A stretch of DNA of 64,000 nt from Paracoccaceae bacterium (GCA_018222585.1 JAAFAB010000004.1:186001-250000); one strand, 5' to 3'. Positions 47,614 through 57,032 are shown, counted from the first letter of the stretch. Notes: generated by a model not told the origin, from the sequence alone. Program-made: numbers and translations.

Positions 47614-49938
47614 ATGGCGCGCGGCATCACAGCGACGAAAGTCCGCAAGGGCAGCGCGGCGCCCAGCCTGGATGCCGGGGTCATCCGCCTGGCGATCCTT
47701 GGCACGATCTCCGCGCTCTGCCTCGTGGTGATCGTCTTCCTGCTGACGGAGGTCCGGCAAAAGCTGGACGAGCTCGCCTCCTCGCCCCAGGACAACGTGC
47801 AATGGACGCTGGCGCAGCTCGAGGTCGAATATCTCAAGCTGCTATCGGCCACGGCGGAGGGACGGCTTGTCGCGGCCGGGTTGCCCTCGGGCAGCGCCCT
47901 TCTGCGGGCCCAACCCGCGACGGGAGCCGCCGAGGCTGCGGTGGACCTGGACGCGGCGCTGGAGGAGGTGCGCCGCAGATACGATATCCTCTATTCGCGG
48001 GTCGACACCCTGGAGGCCTCCGCCCTTTACAACCGCGCCCTCCGGGCCGACGCGCTGAAAGGTGCCTTCGACGCGCTGCACGGCGAGGTCCATGCCCTTG
48101 CCGAGATGATCGACGCCCCGGATCCCGAGCTGACCGCGCGCCTGCCCGAGCTGGATCGTCGGCTGGAAAGCTGGCGGCCGGACGTGCGGCGGATGCTCTC
48201 CCATGCCAACCTGACGCTTGTCGCACGCTCCGATACCGCCCGGCTGGAGGTCCTTGCCGTCCTGCAGGGCCTCGCTGCGGCCAGCCTGGTGCTGCTGGCG
48301 GCGTTGACCGCGATGGTGGTGCTGTTCCGCTCACTGGCGCGGGTCTCGCAACGCCGCCTGGCGCAGAAGCTCGTCGCATCAGCACGGCTGGAAACGATCT
48401 TCTCGACCTCGCGGGACGCGATCCTGTTGCTGGATGCGGGCGGGGTCGTCCGCGACACCAATCGCGCCGCGCGCAAGATGTTCGGCGCCAGCGGGCAGCC
48501 TCTGGATGGCCAGCCGGTTGGCCGCTTCCTGCGCCACGACCTGCCCGAGGGCACGCGCCCGGCCACCGGCGGCAGCCTCTTCGACGCCTGCGGCAAGGGC
48601 GCGCGCACCGGGTTCCGCCTGCTTGGGCGCAACCGGCAGGGGCGGCGCTTTCCGGTCGAACTGTCGATGGACACGACCGACAGTCAAGGCAGCGCGATGC
48701 TGGTCTGCGTGATCCGCGACATATCGCACCAGGTTGCCGCCGAGGCGGAACTGACGGCCTCGCGCGACAAGGCCCTGGCGGCGGAACGCGCCAAGGCCCG
48801 CTTTCTCGGGGTCATCAGCCATGAGATGCGGACGCCGCTCAACGGGATCCTCGGCACCATCGACCTGCTGGCCGAAAACGAGGACCCGCAGGAGGTGCCG
48901 GGCTTCCTCGATGTCATCCGCTCCTCGGCCCAGACCCTGCTGCAGCTGGTCAACGACGTGCTGGACATCACCCAGATCGAGGGCGGGGATATCGCCATCC
49001 ATCGCGCGCCCTTCGATCTCGACCGGCTGGTTGCGGACATCCTGGCAAGTGAGATGCCGCGTGCCCGGGCGCAGGACAACCGCCTGTTCCGCATCGGACA
49101 ACCCGAGACCGGCTGGGTCAGCGGCGATGGTACGCGGCTGCGCCAGGTGTTGCTCAACCTGGTGTCAAACGCGGTGAAATTCACCCGGCGTGGGTCAGTC
49201 AGCATCGAACTGCGGCGCGAGGGTGACCAGGTGGAGATCCTGGTGCGCGACACCGGCCTCGGCATGTCCGAAGCCGAGGCGGCGCGGATCTTCGACGACT
49301 TCGTGCGCCTGGACGGCGCGGTGCGGCGCCAGATCCAGGGCACCGGCCTGGGCCTGGGGATCGCACGTCAGCTGACCCGCGCCATGGGGGGAGAGATCGA
49401 GGTCGCCAGTGCGCCGGGCAAGGGCAGCGTCTTCACCCTGTCGCTGCCCCTGCCCGCCAGTCCGGCCCCCCGCGGCGGCGCGGCCCCTGCCCCCGCCAGC
49501 CCCCCTCCGGCGCGCCCGCAGCAGATCCTGCTGGTCGAGGACAATCCCACCAATCGTTTCGTCGCCCGACGGATGCTTGAACGTGATGGCCACAGCGTGA
49601 CGGAGGCTGCAGACGGGGCCGCCGGTGTCGCTGCCGCCGCGACACGGGCCTACGACTGCATCCTGATGGATGTCTCGATGCCGGTGATGGACGGGATCGA
49701 GGCGGCCCTGGCGATCCGGGCCGGAAGCGGGCCCAACCGTGACAGCCGGATCGTCGCGCTGACCGCGCATGTCGGCGAGGGTGTCTCGGACCGCTTGCTG
49801 GCCAGCGGGCTGGATGACGTGATTGCCAAGCCGATCCGCGCGCAGGTGATCCGTCGCCTGCTCGCCGAGAACGATGCACCCAAGGACGGCCGCCGGGCGC
49901 GACGGCGACGCCAGGAAGCCCCCGAAAGCCCCGGCTGA
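47614..49938 (+). CDS. hybrid sensor histidine kinase
   Basis: A 774-residue membrane sensor. Helices lie near 24-46 and 213-235 around a periplasmic helical domain of about 165 residues. A PAS domain (about 255-375) precedes the HisKA domain with H403 (VISHEMRTPLNG) and the HATPase (LVSNAVKFT, DTGLGM, GTGLGLGIA). A Pro/Ala linker leads to a C-terminal receiver with D686 (LMDVSMPVMDG). Without an Hpt domain, phosphate flow to the neighbouring LuxR regulator would need another protein or direct transfer. The preceding exported protein may present its signal. Confidence 0.9.
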   Translation: MARGITATKVRKGSAAPSLDAGVIRLAILGTISALCLVVIVFLLTEVRQKLDELASSPQDNVQWTLAQLEVEYLKLLSATAEGRLVAAGLPSGSALLRAQPATGAAEAAVDLDAALEEVRRRYDILYSRVDTLEASALYNRALRADALKGAFDALHGEVHALAEMIDAPDPELTARLPELDRRLESWRPDVRRMLSHANLTLVARSDTARLEVLAVLQGLAAASLVLLAALTAMVVLFRSLARVSQRRLAQKLVASARLETIFSTSRDAILLLDAGGVVRDTNRAARKMFGASGQPLDGQPVGRFLRHDLPEGTRPATGGSLFDACGKGARTGFRLLGRNRQGRRFPVELSMDTTDSQGSAMLVCVIRDISHQVAAEAELTASRDKALAAERAKARFLGVISHEMRTPLNGILGTIDLLAENEDPQEVPGFLDVIRSSAQTLLQLVNDVLDITQIEGGDIAIHRAPFDLDRLVADILASEMPRARAQDNRLFRIGQPETGWVSGDGTRLRQVLLNLVSNAVKFTRRGSVSIELRREGDQVEILVRDTGLGMSEAEAARIFDDFVRLDGAVRRQIQGTGLGLGIARQLTRAMGGEIEVASAPGKGSVFTLSLPLPASPAPRGGAAPAPASPPPARPQQILLVEDNPTNRFVARRMLERDGHSVTEAADGAAGVAAAATRAYDCILMDVSMPVMDGIEAALAIRAGSGPNRDSRIVALTAHVGEGVSDRLLASGLDDVIAKPIRAQVIRRLLAENDAPKDGRRARRRRQEAPESPG

Positions 49939-49990
49939 CACCCGGGATCTGCCCGGGTCGGTCGCCGGGCGCCCTCCAGCAGAATGTGCC

Positions 49991-50884
49991 TCACCCCTGC
50001 GGCGCGCCCGGTTCCTGGCAGACTGTCGCATCACGCTCATCTTCGGGTCCTGACGTGGATGTCATGGATGTCGCGGCCGAGACCATGGGATCGGCGATCC
50101 ACCCCTCTCGCGCGTCGGGACAGCGAGGGGCGCCATAGGCGTCCCCGCGACGACCCCAGCTCCAGGCCGCCTGGACCGCGCACAACAGCGCATCCAGTTG
50201 GTCGGCCCCGGGATCGTCGCACAGGGACGGGTCGGCGTCTATCGCGAGCCCGTACAGCTCGGGGCCTCGTGCCACGAGCTCATCAAAGAGCGCCTTTCGG
50301 GCGAGGAACTGATCGAGGGTCTGCTTGCGTCTGGTGTCGTTCTTGTAGCTGCGACGACCAATCAACCGGCGGGCGACAACGCCGGGATAGGCTTCGACGA
50401 CGATCCGATCCCGGGCGCCGTCGTGCAAGTGGGGAACGGTAACCCCGGACCGCAGAAGGCGCGGCGCACCCTCGAAGAACATCAGCCCCACAGGGACACC
50501 GAAGAGCTTTTGCGGACTGATCGATCCGGCGGCGCGATCCGTTGCGCGACGATGTTCCTTGTCGCCGGCAGGCCGCTCAGCGCGATAGGCGTCCAGCGTT
50601 CGGCGGAACCCATCGCGACCAAGGCTCCGGGCATGTCTGACGTAGTCAGCCCAGTTCTGCGGCCAGCCGATCGTGTCAATGAATCTGCAGGCCTGCCCGA
50701 AAGGAAAGTCGATGCCCGCAATCCATGGTCCGGGAGCGGCGAGCATCTCCTCGAAAGCGGCGAAGCCCGGCCACCATTCAAGCTCACCAGCCGTCAAGGT
50801 TCCCTCTTCCAGGCTGCAGCTCAATGCGGTGATCGGTTTGCGGCGCGACGGGCGGCTGGTGAAATCAATGCCGATGACCTTCAT
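49991..50884 (-). CDS. DUF429 family protein (RNase H-like fold)
   Basis: A 297-residue protein of unknown role. The opening VIGIDFTSRPSR and later GIDFPFG carry the conserved Asp residues of a predicted RNase H-like fold, with a third acidic site at DADPSLCDDPGADQLDALLCA. The C-terminal 60 residues are low-complexity. ATG at 50884 has only a weak ribosome site (CGAGACGAC). It is isolated and ends 52 bases from the convergent hybrid kinase gene. Confidence 0.75.
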   Translation of the reverse strand: MKVIGIDFTSRPSRRKPITALSCSLEEGTLTAGELEWWPGFAAFEEMLAAPGPWIAGIDFPFGQACRFIDTIGWPQNWADYVRHARSLGRDGFRRTLDAYRAERPAGDKEHRRATDRAAGSISPQKLFGVPVGLMFFEGAPRLLRSGVTVPHLHDGARDRIVVEAYPGVVARRLIGRRSYKNDTRRKQTLDQFLARKALFDELVARGPELYGLAIDADPSLCDDPGADQLDALLCAVQAAWSWGRRGDAYGAPRCPDAREGWIADPMVSAATSMTSTSGPEDERDATVCQEPGAPQG

Positions 50885-51129
50885 CGCTGTCGTCTCGGGT
50901 CCTGTTGCCCACACTATCCTCATGCGCTGCGCCGGCGTCGCGCTGTCGATGGTGACCAAAAGAAATCAGCCCCGAGCAGCGGCAAGAGCGAGAGGCAGCC
51001 GTCAGCCAGCGGCCTCCGGTGTGCGGGAGGGCTGCCAAGGGCGCGTTCCCGGCCAACCGCGTGGCGCAGCGCACCGCCGCCGAGCGCGATCGCCTACCTG
51101 ATATGGGCTAAATGCTGATCTGGGGCAAG

Positions 51130-51219
51130 TGGCGGAGAGACAGGGATTCGAACCCTGGAGACGGTTTCCCGCCTACACACTTTCCAGGCGTGCGCCTTCG
51201 ACCACTCGGCCACCTCTCC
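51130..51219 (-). tRNA. tRNA-Ser (GGA)
   Basis: Minus strand: acceptor stem GGAGAGG / TCTCTCC, D-arm GCCGAGTGGTCGAAGGC, and an anticodon stem CACGC / GTGTG around loop CTGGAAA (anticodon GGA). A long variable arm typical of tRNA-Ser and a T-arm with GGTTCGAATCC follow. The discriminator is G and the CCA end is encoded. Confidence 0.97.
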
Positions 51220-51267
51220 GTGGAGGCGTCTTTAGCCGCGAACGCCGGGGCTTTGCAAGAGGCTGTA

Positions 51268-51291
51268 CGGAAAAAAGAGAAGGTTTTTCCG
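51268..51291 (-). terminator. AT-rich hairpin after the MscS gene
   Basis: CGGAAAAA and TTTTTCCG pair around an eight-base loop, 31 bases past the MscS stop. On the minus strand the 3' arm supplies a run of T. Probably a terminator before the tRNA gene. Confidence 0.5.
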
Positions 51292-51321
51292 ATCCCTCCA
51301 CGGCCCCGGCCGGGCAGCGGC

Positions 51322-53895
51322 TCAACGGTCGCCGGCGTCGCCGCTGCTTCCGTCCCCGTCACCGTCCGAACCGCCCTCGTCATGCAGGTCGTCGCGGCGC
51401 AGCAGACCCCTCGCAGGGGCAGGCGTAGCGCCCTGCCCCGTCCCGCCCTGCCCCGTCTCGCCCTGCGCCGGGATCTCGCTGGCCACGGGCCCCCTGGGCG
51501 CCCCGTCCCGGGGCAACAGCGCCTCGGGATTGCGCAGCCAGATGTCGCGCTGCGCGAAGGGAATTTCGATGCCCTCCTCGGCGAACCGCTCGGCGATGCG
51601 GTGCAGGATCTCCGTCTGCACGTCGAGAATCTGCGTCACGTCGCGCAGGATCGCGCGGATCTCGAAGTTCAGCGAATCTCCCCCGAAGGCGGTGAAGACC
51701 ACGCCCGGCGGCGGGTTCAGCAGCACCAGCGGCTGCTCCTCCGCAATCGTCTGCAGGATCTTCTGGACCTTGCGGGTGTCGGTGCCATAGGCCACGCCGA
51801 CGGGCACGATCAGCCGCCCGATCAGGTTGCCGCGGGTCCAGTTCGTCACCTTGCCCGAGATCAGGTCGGCATTGGGCACGATCACGTCGGTGCGGTCGAA
51901 GGTCTCGATCCGGGTCGAGCGGACGGAGATCGAGCGGACAAAGCCCATCTCGCCACCGACCTCGATCCAGTCCCCTTCCGAGATCGGCCGTTCGATCAAC
52001 AGGATGATGCCCGAAACGAAGTTCGACACGATCGTCTGCAGGCCGAAGCCGACCCCGACCGACAGCGCACCGGCAACGATGGCGAGCGAGCTGAGGTCGA
52101 TCCCCGCGGTGGTGATGGCGACAAGCCCGGCAAGGAAGATGCCGACGTAGCCCAGCCCCGAGACGACGGCGTTCTGGCCGCCTATGTCCAGCCGGGTCTT
52201 GGGCAGGACGGTCGTGCGCATGGTGCCCTGCAACAGGCGCGTCAGCCCGTAGCCCAGCACGAAGATCAGCACGAAAACCAGGAAGTCGGTGGGCGAGATA
52301 TGCGTCTCTCCCACCGTGAAACCGGCGCGGAAGCGCGACCAGAGCTCGGAGATGTCGGTTTGCCGCGCGCCCCAGATCAGCGCGAGCACCGGCAGCGCGG
52401 CGAGGTTCAGCACGAAGGCCAGGATCACCGGCAGCAGCGCGTCGCTGGCGCGCTGGCGGTCGCCGCTGATCACCACGTAGATCTCGACGATCATCTTCTG
52501 CAGGATCAGCAGCAGCGCCAGCAATTCCAGCGAGTAGAACAACTGCAGCACCAGCGCCGTCCCGGCCTGGAAATAGCCGATGGCCGCCAGCGCCGGGCCC
52601 AGCACCGCCAGCACCGCAATCACCTGGCCCAGCAGATGCACGAGCTGCTGGCGGAAACCGGAGACGCCATCACCCTCGTCGGCCGTGTCGCGACCCTGCT
52701 GGATCAGGAAGCGCGAGATCCGCAGCAGGAACAGGCCCAGCACCACCAGCAGCGGGAAGATCAGCACGTTGACGGTGGCGGCAGGCCAGTCCTCCAGGAC
52801 GATGGCCTTGCGCATCAGCGCGTGCAGGCCCAGCAACAGGCCCAGCACGTTGGCATAGACCCGCCCCTCGCGTCGCTGCGCCTGGCTGAGCGACAGCATC
52901 AGCCCGCTGCGCTGCGAGACCGGAAAGACGAAATCCCCCAGCCAGCGGGTCGCGAAGATCAGGAAACCCGCCGCCGGCAGGGTGCCGAGGAAGGCCTCGC
53001 CGCGCTCGCCCAGCAGGCCGCTGGTGATTGCCGCCGTGGTCAGCAGGAACAGGCCCAGCACCGGCAGCAGGATCTGTCCCAGCGACACGATGAAGGACAC
53101 CAGCCAGCGCGCCGCCGACCGTTCCTGGTCCAGCAGGCGGATCGCCAGCAGCTCGATCCAGCCGCGCCCGCGGGCCACCAGCACCAGCGCCAGGATAACC
53201 AGGAAGATGATCACCGGCAGGTTCTGGAGGAATACGTCGCGCTTGGTCTGGCTGGCCCAGTTCTCGGCAATGTCGTGGCCGGTGCTGAAGAAGAAGCCGC
53301 TCAGGTCCTCCAGCGCGCCGGGCCATTTCGTCGGGTCCAGCGGCGAGGGGCCGAGCTCCAGCAGCGCCTCGGCCTGGCGGGCGCGCAGGTTGGCGTCGAT
53401 CGAGCGGATCAGCGCATCGGCACGACTGTAGGCGATTTCGGCCCGGCGGACCGGCTGGCGCAACTCCGCCAGGCGCTCCTCCAGCTGGGCGCGCTGATCG
53501 GCCACCGCTTGCGGCTCTTCGCCGCTCTCGGGCAGCGGTCCGAGGGCGTCGATCTGGGCTTGGACGGCGGAAATGGCGGCGGAGTTGGCGCTGCGCGCCG
53601 CCTCGAAGCGGCTGCGCCAGTCGACCAGCTCGGCGCGCAGGCCCTCGAAGGCGTTGTCCGAGGCCCGATCCTGCTCGATCGCCGTTTCGGCGCGGTCGGC
53701 CATCGCCTCCCAGGAGGAGATTTCCTGCTGGCTCAGCGCCGCCGCGCCGCCATCGCTCTGGGCCCGCGCCGGGGCGCCGAGCAGCAGCCCAAGGCAGAGC
53801 AGCGCAAGTGCCAGCAGGCCCGGCAGGATGCGCAGCAGCGCCCTCGCCTTTTCGTCGGATGTGTCGGCGGAAAGGTCGGCGCGTGCTGCCTGCAT
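51322..53895 (-). CDS. mechanosensitive channel, MscS family with DUF3772 domain
   Basis: A large MscS-type channel of 857 residues that would release solutes on osmotic downshift. A signal or first helix (LLALALLCLGLLLGAPARA) precedes a periplasmic DUF3772 domain at about 50-190. About nine further helices follow. The pore and vestibule core includes GVGFGLQTIVSNFVSGIILLIERP and the beta-domain VGGEMGFVRSISVRSTRIET. A Ser/Gly-rich acidic tail ends it. It starts seven bases after cysK and is the last gene of a trgA-trgB-cysK-mscS series. Confidence 0.9.
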   Translation of the reverse strand: MQAARADLSADTSDEKARALLRILPGLLALALLCLGLLLGAPARAQSDGGAAALSQQEISSWEAMADRAETAIEQDRASDNAFEGLRAELVDWRSRFEAARSANSAAISAVQAQIDALGPLPESGEEPQAVADQRAQLEERLAELRQPVRRAEIAYSRADALIRSIDANLRARQAEALLELGPSPLDPTKWPGALEDLSGFFFSTGHDIAENWASQTKRDVFLQNLPVIIFLVILALVLVARGRGWIELLAIRLLDQERSAARWLVSFIVSLGQILLPVLGLFLLTTAAITSGLLGERGEAFLGTLPAAGFLIFATRWLGDFVFPVSQRSGLMLSLSQAQRREGRVYANVLGLLLGLHALMRKAIVLEDWPAATVNVLIFPLLVVLGLFLLRISRFLIQQGRDTADEGDGVSGFRQQLVHLLGQVIAVLAVLGPALAAIGYFQAGTALVLQLFYSLELLALLLILQKMIVEIYVVISGDRQRASDALLPVILAFVLNLAALPVLALIWGARQTDISELWSRFRAGFTVGETHISPTDFLVFVLIFVLGYGLTRLLQGTMRTTVLPKTRLDIGGQNAVVSGLGYVGIFLAGLVAITTAGIDLSSLAIVAGALSVGVGFGLQTIVSNFVSGIILLIERPISEGDWIEVGGEMGFVRSISVRSTRIETFDRTDVIVPNADLISGKVTNWTRGNLIGRLIVPVGVAYGTDTRKVQKILQTIAEEQPLVLLNPPPGVVFTAFGGDSLNFEIRAILRDVTQILDVQTEILHRIAERFAEEGIEIPFAQRDIWLRNPEALLPRDGAPRGPVASEIPAQGETGQGGTGQGATPAPARGLLRRDDLHDEGGSDGDGDGSSGDAGDR

Positions 53896-53902
53896 CGTGA
53901 TA

Positions 53903-54940
53903 TCAGTCCTCGTCGGAGAAGACGCCCGGGATGGACCGCGGCGCCTCGGTGAGCCAGGACGGCGTGGGCAGGCCCTTGCCGCGCAGGAACTCGGGGTTGA
54001 ACAGTTTGGACTGGTATCGGTTCCCGTAATCGCAAAGAACAGTCACGATCGTATGACCGGGGCCCATCTCCTTCGCCAGGCGGATCGCGCCGGCGATGTT
54101 GACGCCGGTCGAGCCGCCCAGGCACAGCCCTTCCTCCGCCAGCAGGTCAAAGACCAGCGGCAGCGATTCACTGTCGGGGATCTGGTAGGCGAAGTCCGGG
54201 GTGAAGCCATCCAGGTTGGAGGTGATCCGCCCCTGCCCGATGCCCTCGGTGATCGACGTGCCCTCCGAGCGCAGCTCGCCATGGGCATAGTGATTGTACA
54301 TCGCCGAACCCGAGGGATCGGCCAGCGCCACCTTCACGCCCTTCGGCTGCAGCGCCATCGCGACACCGGCCAGCGTGCCGCCCGAGCCGACCGAGGCGAC
54401 GAAGCCGTCGACCTTGCCGTCGGTCTGGTCCCAGATCTCGGGGCCGGTGGTCTCGATATGGGCCTGGCGGTTGGCAACGTTGTCGAACTGGTTTGCCCAG
54501 ATCACACCATTCGGTTCCGTTTTGGCAAGCTCCTCGGCCAGGCGCTGCGAATAGCGGACGTAATTGTTCGGATTCTTGTAGGGCGCGGCGGGCACCTGGA
54601 CCAGTTCCGCCCCGGCCAGGCGGATCATGTCCTTCTTTTCCTGGCTCTGGGTTTCCGGGATCACGATCACCGTCTTGAAGCCCATCGAGGCGCCGACCAG
54701 CGCCAGGCCGATGCCGGTGTTGCCGGCCGTGCCCTCGACGATGGTGCCACCCGGCGCCAGCTTGCCGCGGGCAATGGCGTCACGGATGATGAACAGTGCG
54801 GCGCGGTCCTTGACCGACTGGCCGGGGTTGAGGAACTCCGCCTTGCCCAGAATGGTGCAGCCGGTCTCCTCGCTGGCGCGGCGCAGCTTGATCAGGGGCG
54901 TGTTGCCGACCGCCTGGGCCAGGTCCTGAGCGATATGCAT
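53903..54940 (-). CDS. cysK: cysteine synthase A
   Basis: O-acetylserine sulfhydrylase, forming cysteine from O-acetylserine and sulfide. The 345-residue protein has the PLP Lys in LNPGQSVKDRAA (about 44), the phosphate-binding loop GSGGTLAGV and the substrate loop EGTAGNTGIG. A ribosome site AAGGAT precedes the ATG. In Rhodobacter sphaeroides cysK adjoins trgAB in a tellurite-resistance locus, and the same order is seen here, so the gene may contribute to thiol-dependent metalloid tolerance as well as to cysteine supply. Confidence 0.94.
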   Translation of the reverse strand: MHIAQDLAQAVGNTPLIKLRRASEETGCTILGKAEFLNPGQSVKDRAALFIIRDAIARGKLAPGGTIVEGTAGNTGIGLALVGASMGFKTVIVIPETQSQEKKDMIRLAGAELVQVPAAPYKNPNNYVRYSQRLAEELAKTEPNGVIWANQFDNVANRQAHIETTGPEIWDQTDGKVDGFVASVGSGGTLAGVAMALQPKGVKVALADPSGSAMYNHYAHGELRSEGTSITEGIGQGRITSNLDGFTPDFAYQIPDSESLPLVFDLLAEEGLCLGGSTGVNIAGAIRLAKEMGPGHTIVTVLCDYGNRYQSKLFNPEFLRGKGLPTPSWLTEAPRSIPGVFSDED

Positions 54941-54997
54941 CGGGGATATCCTTCCAAACTCTTGTTGCCACAGATGTATCCGTGGCGGCAGGGCAAC

Positions 54998-56125
54998 TCA
55001 AGCGGCGCCCCGCAACTCGGAACGCTTGGACGCCAGCCAGAGCAGCGAGAGGATAAGCGGCGCGTTTCGGGCCTCGCCCGAGGACAGCATTTCCTGCGCG
55101 CGGTCGAATGGCAGGACATGGGTCCGGATGTCCTCGGCCTCGGTCTCCAGCCCGCCATGCCCGGACGCCGGGTCCGGCAGGTCGCAGAGGCCGACGAAAC
55201 AATGGTAGAACTCGGTGCTGCAACCGGGCGTCGGATAGCATTGGGCCACGCGGAACAGCGCGCCCAGCTCCAGCCCGGCCTCCTCCTGCGCTTCGCGGCG
55301 GGCGCATTGCTCGGGCGTTTCGCCGGGATCGACCCGGCCCGCCACCGGTTCCAGCATCCAGGGCAGCGCCTCGCCCCGGGCATAGGGGCCCATGCGGAAC
55401 TGCTCGACCAGAAGCACCCGGTCGCGAACCGGGTCGTAGGGCAGCAGGATCGCCGCGTCAGGGGCCAGGAAGACCTCGCGCCGGATCTGCGGCGAGGGCT
55501 GGCCCGAGAAGCCCTGGTGGCGCAGGTCGTAGGTGCGGGTGAAGAACCAGCCGGCATGGTCGTCGCGCTGACCGATCTCCTCGACCCAGGGGTCGCCCGG
55601 GCCACGGCCCTCGACATGGGGCACGACTTCGTGCAGTGCCGCCACGCGCGCGGCGGCGCGGGCCCGGATCTGGTCGACGCGGAAGCGCAGCTCCGCGCCC
55701 GAGAAGCGCCCGAGAAGCTTCATGATCTCATGGGCCGAATGGCAGGCTTCCTCACCGCCCGCCGCCGCCCAGCTGGCCGGCGACCAGTTCCCCGCCGCAA
55801 CGGGCCAGCGCCCGGGTTCGCCGCGGAAGGCCAGCGCCCTCAGCGGGCCGGTATCGGTCTGCACCTGCATCGGCACCGGCTCCAGCCCATGGGCGTCGGC
55901 GTAATGGGCGATCCGGACCACCATGTCCTCGGTCGCATCGCGCAGCAGCAAGCCCTCGGCCAGCGCCCCCGGCGCCTGCACCAGCAGCGGCACGCCATCG
56001 GGCTGGCGCGGTGCCACCCGGTAGCCTTCCAGCCAGGCCCGTTCCTCGGCCGGGCGGCATCCGGCGACGATCTGCATCATCACCGGGATGCAGAGCGGGC
56101 CGTAGATGAAGATGGTCGTGCCCAT
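54998..56125 (-). CDS. trgB: TrgB: Nudix ADP-sugar pyrophosphatase with gamma-glutamyl-cyclotransferase-like N-terminus
   Basis: A 375-residue two-domain protein. The N-terminal 110 residues (IFIYGPLCIPVMM, then VAPRQPDGVPLLV) resemble the gamma-glutamyl-cyclotransferase-like fold. The C-terminal Nudix domain has a full Nudix box, GRVDPGETPEQCARREAQEEAGL (quoted from its start at about residue 264, with key Glu residues in REAQEE), and would hydrolyse ADP-ribose-like substrates. It lies between trgA and cysK as in the tellurite-resistance locus of R. sphaeroides. The biochemical link to tellurite is not known. Confidence 0.85.
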   Translation of the reverse strand: MGTTIFIYGPLCIPVMMQIVAGCRPAEERAWLEGYRVAPRQPDGVPLLVQAPGALAEGLLLRDATEDMVVRIAHYADAHGLEPVPMQVQTDTGPLRALAFRGEPGRWPVAAGNWSPASWAAAGGEEACHSAHEIMKLLGRFSGAELRFRVDQIRARAAARVAALHEVVPHVEGRGPGDPWVEEIGQRDDHAGWFFTRTYDLRHQGFSGQPSPQIRREVFLAPDAAILLPYDPVRDRVLLVEQFRMGPYARGEALPWMLEPVAGRVDPGETPEQCARREAQEEAGLELGALFRVAQCYPTPGCSTEFYHCFVGLCDLPDPASGHGGLETEAEDIRTHVLPFDRAQEMLSSGEARNAPLILSLLWLASKRSELRGAA

Positions 56126-56258
56126 GTCGATGCCCCCGTGCGGATGTACCTGTGCGGCTGTACCTGTGCCTATTGTCGGTTCCCTGCTGTGAGCCCTCTA
56201 TCGGAGCCCTGACCGGCTGGGTCCCCGTTTCGTCGGGCGCCTGCTTCGCAACCCTGCC

Positions 56259-56705
56259 CTACCGCCAGACCCGGTCGACCATGCGCGACAACAGCCCGGC
56301 CAGGATCCCGCCGGCCAGCAGCGTGGCGATGATATGGGGATGCAGCAGGTTGCTTCCCCAGTCTCCGGCGATCGGAACGATGTCGACGATGGCCTCCATC
56401 GGGTTGTCGTAGCGCCGCCGCAGCGCCTTGCGCAGCGCCTCGTTGCCGGCGAAGATGAAGAGCCCGACCAGCAGCATCAGCGCCACCCCGGTCAGCCCGT
56501 AGGCCAGAGCCTGAGGCGTGGTCGCGCGGCGGTGCGTGCGCGGCCCGGTGATGCTCCACCCGGCCCAGAGCCCGATGCCCAGGCTGACCCAGGGAAAGTA
56601 GCCGAAGCGGAATTCTTCTTCCCAGACCGCCATGACCTGTGTCGCCACCAGGTAGCCGGTGCCGCCCAATACCGCCGCCGCGGTGACCTTTCCCATGGTG
56701 AACAT
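56259..56705 (-). CDS. trgA: TrgA family membrane protein
   Basis: A 148-residue inner-membrane protein with four predicted helices: near 8-24, 35-50, 68-88 and 124-140 (IIATLLAGGILAGLLS). The WEEEFRFGYFPWVSLGIGLWAGW stretch begins near residue 30 and marks the TrgA family. GAGG seven bases before the ATG at 56705 favours that start over a second Met three codons on. It heads the trgA-trgB-cysK series; a 133-base gap to trgB contains a short direct repeat TGTACCTGTGC. Confidence 0.82.
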   Translation of the reverse strand: MFTMGKVTAAAVLGGTGYLVATQVMAVWEEEFRFGYFPWVSLGIGLWAGWSITGPRTHRRATTPQALAYGLTGVALMLLVGLFIFAGNEALRKALRRRYDNPMEAIVDIVPIAGDWGSNLLHPHIIATLLAGGILAGLLSRMVDRVWR

Positions 56706-57010
56706 CCTGGCCCTCACCCTCTTGTCCGTCCCGAAGGATGTCGCATTAACCCTGTCCGCTTGGCAAGCCGATGCGACGGGTCCGGCCCGGGCAACGTCTT
56801 CACCTGACGGATCGAGTTTGTGGCGCACGCCTCTGTTGCACAAACAAAAACCGCCATCGCTCAGGCATTGGTTGAGCCGGCGGGACAATGGCGCAAAGGC
56901 GAAAGACGCCGCATTCCATACCCCCCGGGCTGCATCATGTCACCTGCCGGCCCTGGTGACCGCCGCGGCCCTGTCGCCGCCGTCCGGCGCTCATGTAACG
57001 CATGAGAAGA
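56706..57010. other. intergenic region upstream of trgA
   Basis: About 300 bases without a gene. It must contain the trgA promoter. Apart from the AT-rich palindrome at its far end, no RNA gene or repeat was recognised. Confidence 0.35.
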
Positions 57011-57032
57011 TGCAAATTAATTTTTATTTGCA
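57011..57032. promoter_or_regulatory. AT-rich palindrome TGCAAAT-N8-ATTTGCA
   Basis: Seven-base perfect arms around TAATTTTT, in a strongly AT-rich island. It lies 32 bases past the photolyase stop and about 300 bases before trgA. The arms resemble Mur/Fur-type sites of alphaproteobacteria (TGCAA...TTGCA), though the spacing is wider. It could also act as a weak terminator for the photolyase gene. Confidence 0.4.
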
